Shown piece after piece: positions 33,824 to 48,800 of a stretch of DNA of 64,000 bases (position 1 is the first letter of the stretch; each line of letters begins with the position of its first letter). The notes beneath the pieces are model-generated. The model was given only the letters and a program-made list of their open reading frames with translations, made no database searches and was not told where the DNA came from. A program made the translations under genes and the position numbers. Location of the stretch: contig JAVGWX010000011.1 of NCBI GenBank assembly GCA_036924085.1, positions 31,184,386 through 31,248,385 of the forward strand, given 5' to 3'. Origin of the DNA: Ariolimax columbianus (lineage: Eukaryota > Mollusca > Gastropoda > Stylommatophora > Arionidae).

Positions 33824-36800
33824 CTGAGAACACACAAGAAAAAGACTTTAATTATCATGACTTTGAAATCAAATCTGGGGAGAGGAAGACGACTAACTGC
33901 AGAGTATTAAACAATGTAGAAAAGCAAACTAGCTGACAAAACTCATCAAGTAGATTAGTCATGCTTTAGATAAGCTGTCCATGACCTACAAAACTGAAAA
34001 GTAGATTAGTCATGTTTTAGATAAACTGTCCATAAACTCATAAAGTACTTGTATATGGCAATCATGTTATAGGTATTCTGTCATTGAACATCTAAACTGG
34101 CTAAATATACAAGGGGCTTGTCATAAGTCTTTACCCTGACCATGAAGGAGTAGAAGGAGAAAGTTGAAAGTTGGCACAGTGTTTATTCCTTCTCAATGTA
34201 GCCACCACCTGAATGTATACATTTCTGCCATCTCTACATGACCTTGAAAAGACCTTCAGAATGAAATAATCTATTTTTCGAACTAAACCAGTTATCACAA
34301 GCCAGTATGACATCTTCGTCACTGTCAAAATGATTTCCTTTCAGCTGTTTTTAAGTTTTGGGAAAAGAAAAAAGTCTGATGGAGATAAATCCAGAGAATA
34401 TGGTGGGTGTGGCAGAATTTCAATATTCAAATCGTTGGCTGTTTGCAACATAAGCCTCAAGAATTTTATCACAATTCTGGCCTCTGATTTATTCTCCATT
34501 GTTCTTACAAACCGTTAGTGTAGCAGATCCGGTCAATAAGGTGTGTTGCGACCATGCACTATACCGGGTAAACCCGTCGAGGAGGGAAATTCAAACATCT
34601 CTACGTCCAGTACAAATTAAATGAGCTACATATATGCCAAATTTCAACTTTCTTCTTCTACTCCTTCATAGTCAGGGTAAAGACTTATGACAAGTCCCTT
34701 GTATTAGGCATATTTTAAATAGTCTGTCCTTGACCTACAATACTAATCAAGAGAAATCATTATGTTTAGGATAGTCTGTCCTTGACCTACAATACTAATC
34801 AAAGGAAATCATTATGTTTAGGATAGTCTATCCTTAACTTACAACACTAGTCAAGGGAAATCATTATGTTTAGGATAGTCTATCCTTGACCAACAATACT
34901 AATCAAGGGAAATCATTATGTTTAGGATAGTCTGTCCTTGACCTACACTACTAATCAAGGGAAATCATTATGTTTAGGATAGTCTGTCCTTGACCTACAC
35001 TACTAATCAAGGGAAATCATTATGTTTAGGATAGTCTGTCCTTGACCTACACTACTAATCAAGGAAAATCATTATGTTTAGGATAGTCTGTCCTTGACCA
35101 ACAACACTAATCAAGGGAAATCATTATGTTTAGGATAGTCTGTCCTTGACCAACAATACTAATCAAAGGAAATCACTATGTTTAGGGAAATCATTTTATT
35201 TAGGATAGTCTGTCCTTGACCTACAATACTAATCAAGGGAAATCACTATGTTTAGGGAAATCATCAATGTTTAGGACAGTCTGTCCTTGACCTCCAATAC
35301 TAATCAAGGGAAATCATTATGTTTAGGATAGTCTGTCCTTGACCTACAACACTAATCAAGGGAAATCATTATATTTATGATAATCTGCCCTTGGCTTACA
35401 GTACTTATCAAGGACATTAGTCATGTTTCATATATTATGTTCTTGACCTAAAATATTAATCAATGATAATAATCAGGTTTTAGATTTCTGTCCTTGAACT
35501 ACAAAACTTCTACATCATTCAATGTCTTGCCTTCAACCAACAACAATCCCATAACTCACTGTTTATCAAACACAACTGCCATGTCCCACTTATGTCTACC
35601 AACATATTTATCCTCAACAATTGCCCCATCTGCTTTTTCTGTTACAAAATGATCACTACTACAATCATCAATGGGGACCACAACGATCACTACTACAATC
35701 ATCAATGGGGACCACAACGATCACTACTACAATCATCAATGGGGACCACAACGATCACTACTACAATCATCAATGGGGACCACAATGATCACTACTACAA
35801 TCATCAATGGGGACCAAAATGATCACTACTACAATCATCAATGGGGACCACAATGATCACTACTACAATCATCAATGGGGACCAAAATGATCACTACTAC
35901 AATCATCAATGGGGACCAAAATGATCACTACTACAATCATCAATGGGGACTAAAACGAAACACCAAAATTAGAAGGGAGTTGTACATTAGAACCATTACA
36001 CATTTGATTTGTTAATGATTTTGAAGCTGTCTTTCTGTTTTCGAAATATCATTGGCATATAGAACTACTACAGTTTCTACCATTCACACTTTACAATCAA
36101 TATCACCAAAATGAAGCCTAAAGCATCTTTCTAAGAATCTCACTACTTTTGCTCATAAGTAGGTAGCATGTCCTTTGCAGAACGTCGCTTCTTACAACCG
36201 CCACCTATTTAGCTGTTATAAGTTTCTTATAAAGGTGTACGGTACGGTAGGTTGCCATTACTTTCTGTACGTGGAGGAGCGATCGTACTGATAAAAATCC
36301 AGTGTCTGCCAAACTGGACACAGTGGGATTCAAACCGGGTGCGTTGGGATTGTGAAAAAATAAAAATAAATTGTATCTTGTCGAAGCTCTGGCCATTTCC
36401 TGACATCCAATGACAAACTCTACTGCATGACATTGCCTAGTCAAACCATACTCTAGTCTACCCAGCTGGGTACCTGACATCTCCCAGGTCTACCCAGATC
36501 TACCACAAAACAAAAAACTGGGGCCTTACATATTAAGACCTAATCCTCAATAGCAGGGTCTTCTTGGAGATTACCTTGACCTTTTATATACTCATCATAA
36601 CTTTTCTAAAATGAAAAATAAGAAATCTTCTTCTTCATCGTACGCTATCAGACGTCAACCTGTATTTTTTAGAAAAAAGCAGCGGTCATCCTGAGGCTGT
36701 CGACACTGCCATAGAGCTTGTCTAGTGTTGCCACTGGTGATGGCCACATCTGATTTCTCTGATCCTCGTATGTCGGGCAGTTTTGCAGCAAATCTTCAGC

Positions 36801-39800
36801 GGTCATTTTCCCGGTACCACACGAGCATTCGTCAGTGCCATCTATCTTCAATTTGTTGAATAGGTGGTACCTCAGTCTATTGTGGCCAGTGCGAAGTCTG
36901 AAGACCACGACCTGCTCTTCTGTTCAACTGGTAATAGGCATCATTTTTTGTGTAACCAGTATGTTCTGTTTCCCATTTGGTCATGTATCTAGCTCTAATA
37001 AGCCTTTTGGACTCTTCGTACGTCATACTGGTATCTGGTTGTGGTAGTCTTGCACCTTCTTTTGCCAGTCTGTCTGTCTCCTCGTTGCCTTGGATGTTAC
37101 AGTGGGATGGAACCCACTGGACCACTACTCTTTTTGGTGCGGACTGTTGGCATATTTGACAGAGTACTGCTCTTAAATCATTAAGTTCAGTATTTTTCTG
37201 GCTTTTTAGTGCTGTGACTACGGCCAGGGCATCTGTAAGCAGGACTATATGGCTTTCATTCCTTTTACCTGTCATCATTTCTTCTACTGCCGCCCTCAGT
37301 ACCTCTGCCTCTGCTCTGAAATTGCTTGTGTATTTTCCAGTTGCCACTGACAGTGTTATTGAAAAATAAGAAATGAATGCTAAATAATTATAATTTCTTT
37401 GTGACCTTATTTAAATGAAAGAAAAAATTTATTAAGAAAAATAAAAAATTTACTCCGCAAGTATATGCCCATTATATCTTTTCCTACAATAAAAATAGAT
37501 GTTTAAAAAAAAGTTTACAGATGGAGAAAAATTGTAATTCATACCCAGTTTTCACGAACGTTGTAATGAGATCAGAGAAAGCAGCTTTCAGTTTGAAGTC
37601 TTCCTCTGACAGGTCTCCATCCAACTCTAGGAAGTAGAAGCTCTCAAAAAATGGTTTTGGAACTAGGTCAAACAGGTATACCAAGTCAATAGCATGAGGT
37701 GCATACTGGTGTGGGAAATACTTTGGGACAGGGTCAAAGGACATAAAATAAATGTTATTTTTTTGTGGTTTTGTCCCTTGTGAAAGACGTTTACCGTATG
37801 CTTCCAAAAAGTGATTGCTGCGCTGAAGATAGAAGACATCTGTGTTCATGGCGATGACGGCCCTTTCGACTTCTTCATATGACTTCAAATACTCTAGCAA
37901 TAGTGACTCCACAACATATTCAGGGAGGTGCAGTAATCTAGAGATGTCAAGGATGCTGGATTCTAGCGAGGTGGTATCAATTTCTCCAAAACGGGAATTA
38001 ACTCTCACATACCCATCATCCTTTGTAATACTGACTATATAGTCTCGACTGAAGAAGCCCACTTCATGTAGATACTTTGGATTATTCACAAGTTCTGGTA
38101 TTGGTTTCGGTAACAGAACATCACCCGAAGAAATAAGTCTGACTAAAATTGCAGACGAAAACTCAAAAATAAATTTTTCAGCTGGCTGCTGTTTCAGACA
38201 AAAGACAACATCTGGCTCATTTCCACAGCCAAGTGCAGTGGCCGCAGTCTCCAGCAAGTCTGTGGATGTTCGTGGTGGAGTCGGGAAGGAGAAAGCTGTA
38301 CCACTCAACAGAATTGCCTATCAATGAGATATGAAACTTGATAAGATAAGTAAATTCTGCAGTGAAAATTGTGTGCTTGTAAGCTAGCACAGCTGAAAGC
38401 TGTAGTGAAAATATGTGCTGTAAGCTAGAGCTTGGCTGAGAACTGTAGTGAAAATATGTGCTGTAAGCTAGTACTTGACTGAGAACTGTAGTGAAAATAT
38501 GTGCTGTAAGCTAGAGCTTGGCTGAGAACTGTAGTGAAAATATGTGCTGTAAGCTAGAGCTTGGCTGAGAACTGTAGTGAAAATATGTGCTGTTAGCTAG
38601 AGCTTGGCTGAGAACTGTAGTGAAAATATGTGCTGTTAGCTAGAGCTTGGCTGAGAACTGTAGTGAAAATATGTGCTGTTAGCTAGAGCTTGGCTGAGAA
38701 CTGTAGTGAAAATATGTGCTGTTAGCTAGAGCTTGGCTGAGAACTGTAGTGAAAATATGTGCTGTTAGCTAGAGCTTGGCTGAGAACTGTAGTGAAAATA
38801 TGTGCTGTTAGCTAGAGCTTGGCTGAGAACTCCAGTTCTTATATGAGCATCAGAACAAACCAAATTCAACTACATCAGATAAAAGCTGTACACGTGACCA
38901 ATGAAATGAGCACAAGGACAAATACAACCACACATTAAAAAATGTTCATTTGTAAATTATCAAAGTCAATGACAAGAAAGTAAAATTGTGTAAAAGTATA
39001 AAGAAAAGAAGAAAAAACTTGCATAAAATTGTGTAATGGTATAAACTGAAGGCACAAGACTTGTACAAAACTGTGTTACAGTATAAACTGAGGGTAAAAA
39101 CTTGTACAAAACTGTGTAATAGTATAAACTATGGGAAAAGACGTGTACAAAATTGTGTAATAGTATAAACTATGGGAAAAGACGTGTACAAAATTGTGTA
39201 AAAGTATAAACCGAAGGAACAAAACTTCTACAAAATTGTGTAATGGTATAACCTGAAGGCACAAGACTTGTGCAAAACTGTGTAATGGTATTAGCTGAGG
39301 GAACAAGACCTTTACAAAACTATGTAATGGTATAAATTGAAGGAAATTATTTTCTTTCTGTCTGGTGTTTGTTCTAAAAAGGAAGATGTGTCACAGTTTT
39401 CAGTAAGGCATCGATATTTGCCCCTTTAGGCCCGAAATGTCTGATTTTAGCATAGCAATTGTTTAGAGTGCCTTTCCTCTATGATCCCTATTCTCTTAGC
39501 CAGACTACACTAGGCAGCCTGTTTCCAGGGTCACTACTTGGAGGTGGAACGTGGTCTTTTACAGCTGTGGTTCTCTGTCTCTGATGCAAACAGTCAGCTA
39601 AGAGTTGTTTGCTACTGGAAATGATAAACCTGTCCCAAATTTTGTACTGGTATAAACTGAAAGACAAGACAAACCTTATAAATGACCTCCAATATACAAG
39701 CCACAGTGACCTCAATTCAGTATGTTAGCTAGAATAATTCTCGGGTTTATCTTCTTCTTCTTCTCCTCATTCGTCATGTTTTCTCCTGTTACGTCTACAC

Positions 39801-42800
39801 GTGAAGTCTTGTTCTCTGGATAAAGGTTGCTGTAGTGGAGAGCTCCTTAAGGCCTCCAAACAGCTTTGTGTGAAGATTCATTTCCATGGCTGTGCTCAGT
39901 ACACAATTGACTAAGCATATAACAGTCTTGCAGGATATGTTCGGTTGTCTTCGCTGCCTTTCTGCACGTACACATGGGCGATGGAGCCAATTTTAGTCGG
40001 TGTAAATGGTTATTCAATCTGTTATGTCCCGTTCTCATGCGGAACAGTATCACTTGTTCTGCTTGATCAAGACAGTGATAGTTGTCTCTCGTTTGGTCTA
40101 TTTTCTTTATTACTTGGATAAAGGTAATCTTTTCTTGGAAGGCGATTATTTGTTTGTTTTGTTCTTGTGTTGCTCCCTCCTTTGAAAACCTGTTTGCTGT
40201 CTCATTTTCTGGTATGCCACAGTGTGATGGTGTCCGTTGTAAACTACCCTTGTCTTGGCTTTTAGTTCATCCAAGGCTTTTTTAAGCTCTGGCAATGTAT
40301 CGCTCTTGAAGGCTTGCAGAACTGACATTGCATCTGTAAGGAATACAGCCTGCTGACATTGACTTGCTGTGTCGCTAATCATTTCTGTAGTGATAATTTG
40401 TGTCTGTACTTCAGCCGAGTAGTTTGAACAAAATTTTCCAATGGATGATTTCTTTATCTCGGTAGACAACATAGATTTCTGTGCCTCCATTCCTCACTGC
40501 CCTTATTGCTGATCCATCAGTATTTACCTGGATCCATGCTTCTCTAAGGTACAGTTCATCAATCATTTTACATGATGCTTCTTTCTTTTCTTAAGCATAA
40601 CAATTACAAGATGGGAGGTGCTTGAAAGATAAGTACATTTTTCATCAAAACATACATGAGTGAGTATCTGGTGAGTAATCTAAGTGTCTACCTGTCTGCC
40701 TATGTATCTTTGTTAGCTTTACATACATTCATTCACATAACCACATAAATAAGTAAGGCCTCGTTATAGTCAGGAGCCGCTGGCTGAGTAGTTTGGATGT
40801 TGGAAGTCAGACCACAAGATTTTAGATTCTTTACAGTCAGTGCTGAGATAGATTTCCTGTTTTGTAGTCTTCCTCATACAAGTCTCCTTATACCAAAGGA
40901 TACCAAATAATGTTAGTTTCTGGCAATTTTGTCACTTGCAAAAAACTTTTTTACTTTAATAAACAAACAAACAAACTTTTTATTCCCATTGTTGGGGCAG
41001 TCGAGAGGTTTTTAGGTTGAGGACTACAGGCCACTACGCAACTTGTGTCGTCACATCGTGTGCTATCTATGTTTGTTTTATTTCACCCTCAACAGAAAAA
41101 CAACATATGCCTTACCATGGATTCAATCTATTGCTCTCCTTGTCAGCAGGTAGGCATTGAAACCATTTGACCATGCTCTTCTCAAAATATTAACTATATG
41201 CTTTCTATAAGTGATTGTTGTTGGTTTGAAGATAGGAGACATGAAAGTTGAAGGTGATAATGGTCTGATTCTTTACTAAGAAAAATGTGTAAAATAAAAC
41301 TCATTTATTAAAATACAGCTTATCCAACTATCCTATATATCCAACTATCCATCAATTTCCACATCCACTTGCCCATTTATTCATACATAACTGATTTCAC
41401 TTACCTTACTAAAAAGACCCTTTGTTACAGGTGAGATGCTCAAGACAGAAACACTGAGAGCTCCTGCTGACTCGCCAGAGATTGTGACATCGTCAGGGTC
41501 ACCACCAAATGCCAGGATGTTCTTGTTGACCCACCTCAAGGCAAGCACCTGGTCCCAAAATGCTTGATTACCAGGAAGAGAATCAGAGTTTCCCCTAAGG
41601 AAACCCAACCAGCCCAGTCGGTAGTTTACTGTAACAACCACCACATTACCCTGTGTGCAACAATACAGACTGTAAACCATGAAACTTACTCGGTCCTACA
41701 CAAAAGCTGTCATCAATCTGTGAGTAGTCACAGATCATGCTTACACCTAGTCTATATTAACAAACATTGGCACTGCCAATGGTTCAATTATTCTTCTCCA
41801 CTTTGCTCATTATGAAGCTCGTGACAGGAAACCTGCTCCAATACACTTGTTCCTACAGTTGCTGTTTCTATAGCAATGTTTTTATATAGTGAGGTTACTG
41901 GCCTCATGCACAACACTCTTAGTCCCCATTGATAACATACATGGTAGTGCAGTGTACTATTTTAATTCAGGGATTATCAATTATTTCTTACTTGCCTGGT
42001 TTTTCCTCGTCTGCCCTAAGGTGTAAATGTTTGCCAGAGATTTCTGTCTTCCATTTGGCCTGGTATAAGCCTATTTCTCTGTCTCTTATTTGCCTTATAT
42101 TGTCCTACCAGTGGACTCTGGATTGTCCTGAAGGTCTGGATCCTTGACTATTGCTACCATAGTAATCAATCTTCTTTCATTCTGCAGACATGGCCAAATA
42201 ACTCAAGTTGAGATTGCTCCGCTCGAGTTTGCAGGGCTGAGTTTCAAGATCGTGTAGTATTGTATGATTGTGGATCTTGTCTCTTCTTGTTACATGGACC
42301 ACCTTTCTTAGAAATGTCATTTAGTTTGGAGCTGATTTTTCTTGAGTTTTGGTCATTGCCTGTGATTCATATCCATAAGTTAAAATTGTTAAATAGAGGC
42401 GCAAAATTCAACCATCTTAGATTTCTGTGATTTCTCTTTTATTGAGGAATCCTCTATTTACAGCATGCAAAGGTTTGCTAGTTGCTGCTCTTTGAACAAC
42501 CAACTCTTCCTTGGTCTATTACAGCTCCAAGGTAAATTGAACCGCTTGAACTGTTCCCTAGGCTGTTCTATCTTCTGTCTACCTGTGTCGTTAGATGTCG
42601 TGGGAAAGTGTGACCTAGCTATGTCTCATATTTTTTAGGGCAAGCGAATTTCCACTGGTGACTTGCCAGGTCAATCCCAGCACCTGAAATGTATGATCGC
42701 CTAGTTTTGGGCCTGGTGGTAGTGGAAAGGTAAATTAGAGCACAGTCTGTCAGGCGCCATCTATGCCGCTCCGCTAATTATATAATCAAGACCTGATGTT

Positions 42801-45800
42801 ATAGCCACACAGTCCACTTTTTGCAACATATTCTCTGTGGGGCGAGAATCCCTAGAACAATTTGAGTAAATTTTTAACTTTGAATTTTGCCTCAGAGAAA
42901 TGTGATGTCTGTTTTCTTGTCTTGAGATGACCATGGTTTTTGTTTTTGATCTGTTAATGACCATCCCTCTCTTCTTTAGATTCCAAGTTTGGTTTGGAGA
43001 TGTGCCTTTGATTTGGTAATCAGGGCTAACCTCATCGACAAATACTTGACTCCCAAAAATGGACTCGTCTCATCTTCCAGTATTCCACTAACTAATATTT
43101 TGTCTTCTCCTTACAGAGTTTGATGACACATCCATGAGTAGTATAGGGACGAGTGGTCTCGAGGTAAGACGACGACCTTATAACAAGTCTTATAAAAACT
43201 CTGTTCATACTTTCCAGGCATTTCCTTGAGCCTGTCTGCTCCAGGTAATCATCAAATGCCTTTGCCAGGTCCAAGAAACAGGTGCATTTCATCATCATAC
43301 TCAAAAATGTTTCCAATCAGATAAAGATAAGGTCTGGAGTACTTAGGTTTGCTCTCAAGCTGTATTGGACCTTGCTTATCTGTGGTTCAGGCAGATAATT
43401 TAGTTTCTACTCTAATATCCTAGAATCAACTTTGCTGGGGACACTAAGGAGGGATATGCCTCTAAGGTTTTTGTCAGTTGTCATCCTTTTTGAATATTGG
43501 CATAATGATCGTTATCTCCTGGTCTGTTGGTATAGTTTTATGGTGCCAGTCTGCCTGGAGAACCCTTAGAAATAACAGATCACCTGCAGTTTTCAAATAC
43601 TTTACCATTTCTGGTAATTTACCATTATGTCCAGATTCTTTCCTGTGTTGCTGTGGTTGTTGTGAGCCCATGCTGCTACAAGATGTCTTTGATATTGTTT
43701 ATCCATTTGCCTTGTGGTCTCCCTGTTTCTCTGAACCTCGATCTCTACTGTTGTATGTTTATAATGGCAGCTTATCTGGCTTCATTCTAATGAGATTGCC
43801 AAACCACTTAACCTTCTGTACATGCACGTTTTCTTGAGAAGATGTCACCACAATTTTTCTGATGTTATCATTTCTCATTCTGTCTCATCTGGTGACATTT
43901 ATGACTTTTCTCAGGCATCTGTGCCTTGGACAGATGCCATGTTTGGTGCTGATAGCACAGAGTTGGTAAGAAAATAGTGTTTATCAGCTGCCGTTTTGTT
44001 TCTATAGCGATGTTCTGATGTTTGAGTAGTGGTGAAATTTGGTAGCTCAATACACTTACGTTTTTACATCTAGTTTTGATTTCTCTGCAATCATCCATCC
44101 TATGTGAAAATGCTTTCCAGGTATTTGAACTCTTGCACCTGTTGTTGTTGACATGTATGTTTAGAGGGCCTGGTGATCTGCAGATTTTCTCTTGATTTTC
44201 ATGAAGTAATGGTCACTTCTAATTTCTGGTCCTCTCTAGGCTGTGGCATCTCTCACATACTTAAATGAATCTTTCCTAAATGAAGCCAAAATCAATGATG
44301 GATTTCTCAAACCTTGATAAAATAGTCAAATACAATGATAATATTGACCAATACAATTAAAATATTAATATGACTCAATATGGTATCAATCTTGCCTTAT
44401 GTAATTCTAAACTTGCTCTATGCAGTGAAAAAATGATCTAATGCCATGACATCGTCCAATACAATGATGACATTGCCCAACACAATACTACCTTGGCCAC
44501 CAGATCTCCAGGGACATATAAATTAGAAGCTCCAATAATCAATCCACCACCATGGATAAACACAAGGACTTTCTTCAGTGGCACATTTTCTGACTCCTGT
44601 AACCAAAAGAGTTATAGAAATAAATGTGTTTAAAGGAGTTAAAAGTACTGCACACAAAAATAGTGAAACACATACTTTGAAAAAAAATATCTATCAATCT
44701 ATCATTACATAATTTCTTATTGTTATTGTAATCACCTGATTTTCCCTGGAAACTTAGCTGTACCTTTACAAATCCTTCCGCCATTTCACGCCTTCTTATG
44801 GCACAGAAACTTGGATGATCTTGCAAATAGATCAGATGAGTTTTCCCACGGCATCATTGAAATCCACTGATAAGACCGGTTTACAAACAACGAGGTCCGT
44901 CCGTCAAACACATCTCAAGAGTATTGTTTCTATGATTGACTATTGCCGTCTCCCTATCTTTGGTCATGTGGTCCACCTCGGGCAGGATGTCCCAGCCCGT
45001 CAGATCCTGCACCTGACTGCTAAAATCAAGGATGGAAGAAGACCTTGCCCCACATGGTGGCTCCCCCAAGGTCACCTGCCCAACACCAGACATCAGCATA
45101 TCGCCGACATGCCATCAGCACCATATGCGTCATCGACCTCGACGCAACGAACCATGGTCGCTGAAGTGGATTATTATTATTATAATAAAGGCTGCTTGCC
45201 CCTGCAGTCATAATGAAAAAAAAATGTATACCGTATTGAGGTTTTTTTTTTTTTTTGGGCGTTCGCCTTATTTCTCTAATCCCCAAGGCGGTGTGCGTTG
45301 CACTGTGGTTTTTATTTTGCACCTGTCGGCCCAGTGCATCCGACTTCAGCATGCATTTTATGTAAGGGTCTGCTTCCTCCTGCATTTTCTAAGGGTTTGC
45401 TTCCCCGGGGTAACGGCCAGTGCTGTGATGGGGATCGAACCCAGCACCTTCGGATTGTGAGCCGTGCCACTTAACCACTAGGCCACGCCGTCCCCTATTG
45501 AGGTTTTAAATCGATGAACCCTTGGTTATAAGTGATATTCCTAGCCACTCCTCTGCTTTTCTATGGTACACAGTCTAAATATTTTCAAAAACATATTTAT
45601 ATACATACCTCTGATCTAATGGGAGTGAAGACATTGAGAAACAGGCAGTCCTCTTTCCCCAGACTTACACCATCTATATTCTGTACACAAACAGAGCCAA
45701 AATCTGAGGCATCATAAAAGGGGTCCTGAAGAGAAATACAGAGAGATCTGTTAGTAATAGAGAAACTGAGCTGTGTTAGAAAGACCTGCCAGCAATAGAG

Positions 45801-48800
45801 AAACTGTGAGTTGACTGTGTTGCAGAGAGACCTGCCAACAATAGACAAGTTGTGAGCTGTGTTAGAGATTAGAGAGACCTGCCAACAATAGAGAAGCTGT
45901 GAGCTTTGTTAGAGAGAAACCTGCCAACAATAGAGAAGCTGTGAGCTTTGTTAGAGAGACCTGCCCACATAAAAAAATGTATGTGTTACAGATAAACCTG
46001 CCCACAATAGAGAAGCTGTGAGCTGACTGTGTTAGAGAGAGACCTGCCAACAATAGAGAAGCTGTAAGCTGACTGTGTTAGAGTGACCTGCCAACAATAG
46101 AGAAGCTGTGAGCTGTATGTGTTACAGATAAACCTGCCCACAATAGAGAAGCTGTAAGCTGACTGTGTTAGAGAGACCTCCCAACAATAGAGAAGCTGTG
46201 AGCTGACTGTGTTAGAGAGACTTGCCCACAATAGAGAAGCTGTGAGCTGTGTTAGAGAGACCTGCCCACAATAGAGAAGCTGTGAGCTGACTGTGTTAGA
46301 GAGACCTGCCAACAATAAATAGAGAAACTGTGAGCTGGCTGTGCACATATAAAGACGAGGCTATTTTTGTTTGCTTAGTTGTAATTCAACTGGTAACAAT
46401 GTTCATCTGGTTGTAACAGGACTAGTAATAATGTTCATCTGGTTGTAACTGGGCTAGTAACAATGTTCATCTGGTTGTAACAGGAGTAGTAACAATGTTC
46501 ATCTGGTTGTAACAGGACTAGTAACAATGTTCATGTGGTTGTAACTGGGCTAGTAACAATGTTCATGTGATTGTAACTGGACTAGTAACAATGTTCATCT
46601 GGTTGTAACAGGACTAGTAACAATGTTCATCTGGTTGTAACAAGACTAGCAACAATGTTCAGCTGGTTGTAACTGGACTAGCAACAATGTTCATGTGGTT
46701 GTAACTGGACTAGCAACAATGTTCATCTGGTTGTAACTGGACTAGTAACAATGTTCATCTGGTTTTAACTGGACTAGCAACAATGTTCATCTGGTTGTAA
46801 ATGGACTAGTAACAATGTTCATCTGGTTGTAACAGGACTAGTAAAAATATTCATGTGGTTGTAACTGGACTAGCAAGAATGTTCATCTGGTTGTAACTTA
46901 ACTAGTAACAATGTTCATGTGATTGTAACTGGACTAGCAACAATGTTCATCTGGTTGTAACTGGACTAGTAACGATGTTAATGTGATTGTAACTTGACTA
47001 GTAACAATGTTCATCTGGTTGCAACAGAACTTAACATATCTAGGTTCACAAATCTCTGCTGCCAAACATACTTATGCAGGTAGCCATAATTACAGTTTGG
47101 TTTACTGGAGAGTGCCACTACCAGACAAGAATTGTCAGAGACAATGGCCAATAGTAGATCAGTGAGCTTAGATATCTCAAATGTCAATAGCACAAATAAA
47201 TGACAGGCACCAACAGACAGAAACAGACCAACAATAAACCTTTGTATGCTCTAAGCATGAAGAGCTCAAATATCTACAGCACAAATCCAATTATGAGTAG
47301 ACGTATCAAATCCACAATCAAAACTGACGCTGTTATTATAGTAAACTGGATAGATAAAAATAGATAATGAATGGTGTAGTAGTAAAATTAGAAAGACAAA
47401 CATTAACGAAACAACTCACATGGTGCAGGGTACGGCGATGCAGCTGCAAAAGAATGCGCTGTGATGCAGTGTGCGGCGAATGGCATGGAATGAGTTAACA
47501 ACACTTTACACACACAAAAATTATTAATACCCCTAAACACCAAAAACATCATTATTACCATTAACACACAATAATATGAACGTACCACAAACATCATTAC
47601 TGAATATAACACCAACACCATTAAGACCGCAAACAACATTATTAACTTTTTCAGGACACATTTTTGTTTTCTTAGGTTTGGAGCTAAGTAATTTTCAAAC
47701 ATTTTATAAAAATTTACTGCATGTCTTTTTTATTTTACTTTTCTTTTTCACACTATAGTACAAGTACAGATAGATATAGGACATATTATAGTTATATTTC
47801 ATTGGGAAGGACAATAGTTACAGAAAATGAAGAAAAAAAAAAAGCTAATTTGTGATTAATTAAGATAACAAAGATGTGGAAAAAAATGTTCGAGTGCAGA
47901 TAATGTTTAATTCAAAATATTGTAACTCACCTATGCCTTAGTCAGATTATTTTGGTTTCTTTCTTCTGATTTTGCCATCACTATAATTATAATCACTATC
48001 AGAATCGTCTATCTCTGAATCACTAGGCAGCAAATTATCAACAACAGCCCTAGCTTGTTCTGCACTGTATCGTTTTGGTTGAGTGCTTGAAGTAGAGGCA
48101 GTGGACTTGGTCATTATTTGAGAGAAATAGACAACACACTTTAGAGTGAAAAAAATCTCTTCCCCAACAATGTATTCTAGATTTAGTAGTAAAGTATAAG
48201 CTAACATATCAATCACAATTGTTGCACCATGAAACAAAATTAAACAGCAACCAACAGAACCGACATGTCAGTTAATGGTCTGGTAGGCTTCCGTTTGTGA
48301 GCAGATATATCAGCTAGTGGCCAGAACAGAGTTATATAACACTAACACACGCAAATATCATTAATAACACAACTCCTGAACATCATTATTTATACTAATA
48401 TCACAAACATTATTCTTGAAACTAACACCACAAATATCACCATTCAGTTGTAATACTACAAACATCATTGATACTAACATATCTAACATCCTTAATAACA
48501 TTAATGCTTAGCATAACAAACTTCATAACACCACACACATTATTATGGACACTTAACTCTACATAACTTAATTTTACATACATCAACATTGCTCAGCAAC
48601 AGTTAATGTTAGCCTGTAAGCATCATTAGGAAGGAATATTACCTCTATCTTTGGAAAAGGTTCTGGTAAGGCAAATCTTCTTTGTCCAGTAGGTGGCAAG
48701 GCAAATGGAATACCTCTGTAAGATGCAAACTCTGCACCACTGACAGCTGTCAGAATCGTTCCACGAAATATCCCAGCCGGGGATGAAACTTCTGGTTTAT

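Noticed and set aside
35592..35950. Asn/His/Tyr/Trp-rich ORFs
   Set aside because: They arise from a 34-bp minisatellite that cycles through all three frames; no selection on one frame.
36290..36370. tRNA or SINE head on the minus strand
   Set aside because: A B-box-like 'ggtttgaatccc' is present, but no A box at the right distance or tail was convincing.
45862..46348. Leu/Ser-rich minus-strand ORFs (LLAGLSLTQ-type repeats)
   Set aside because: Translation of the 40-44-bp intronic minisatellite upstream of esterase exon 2.
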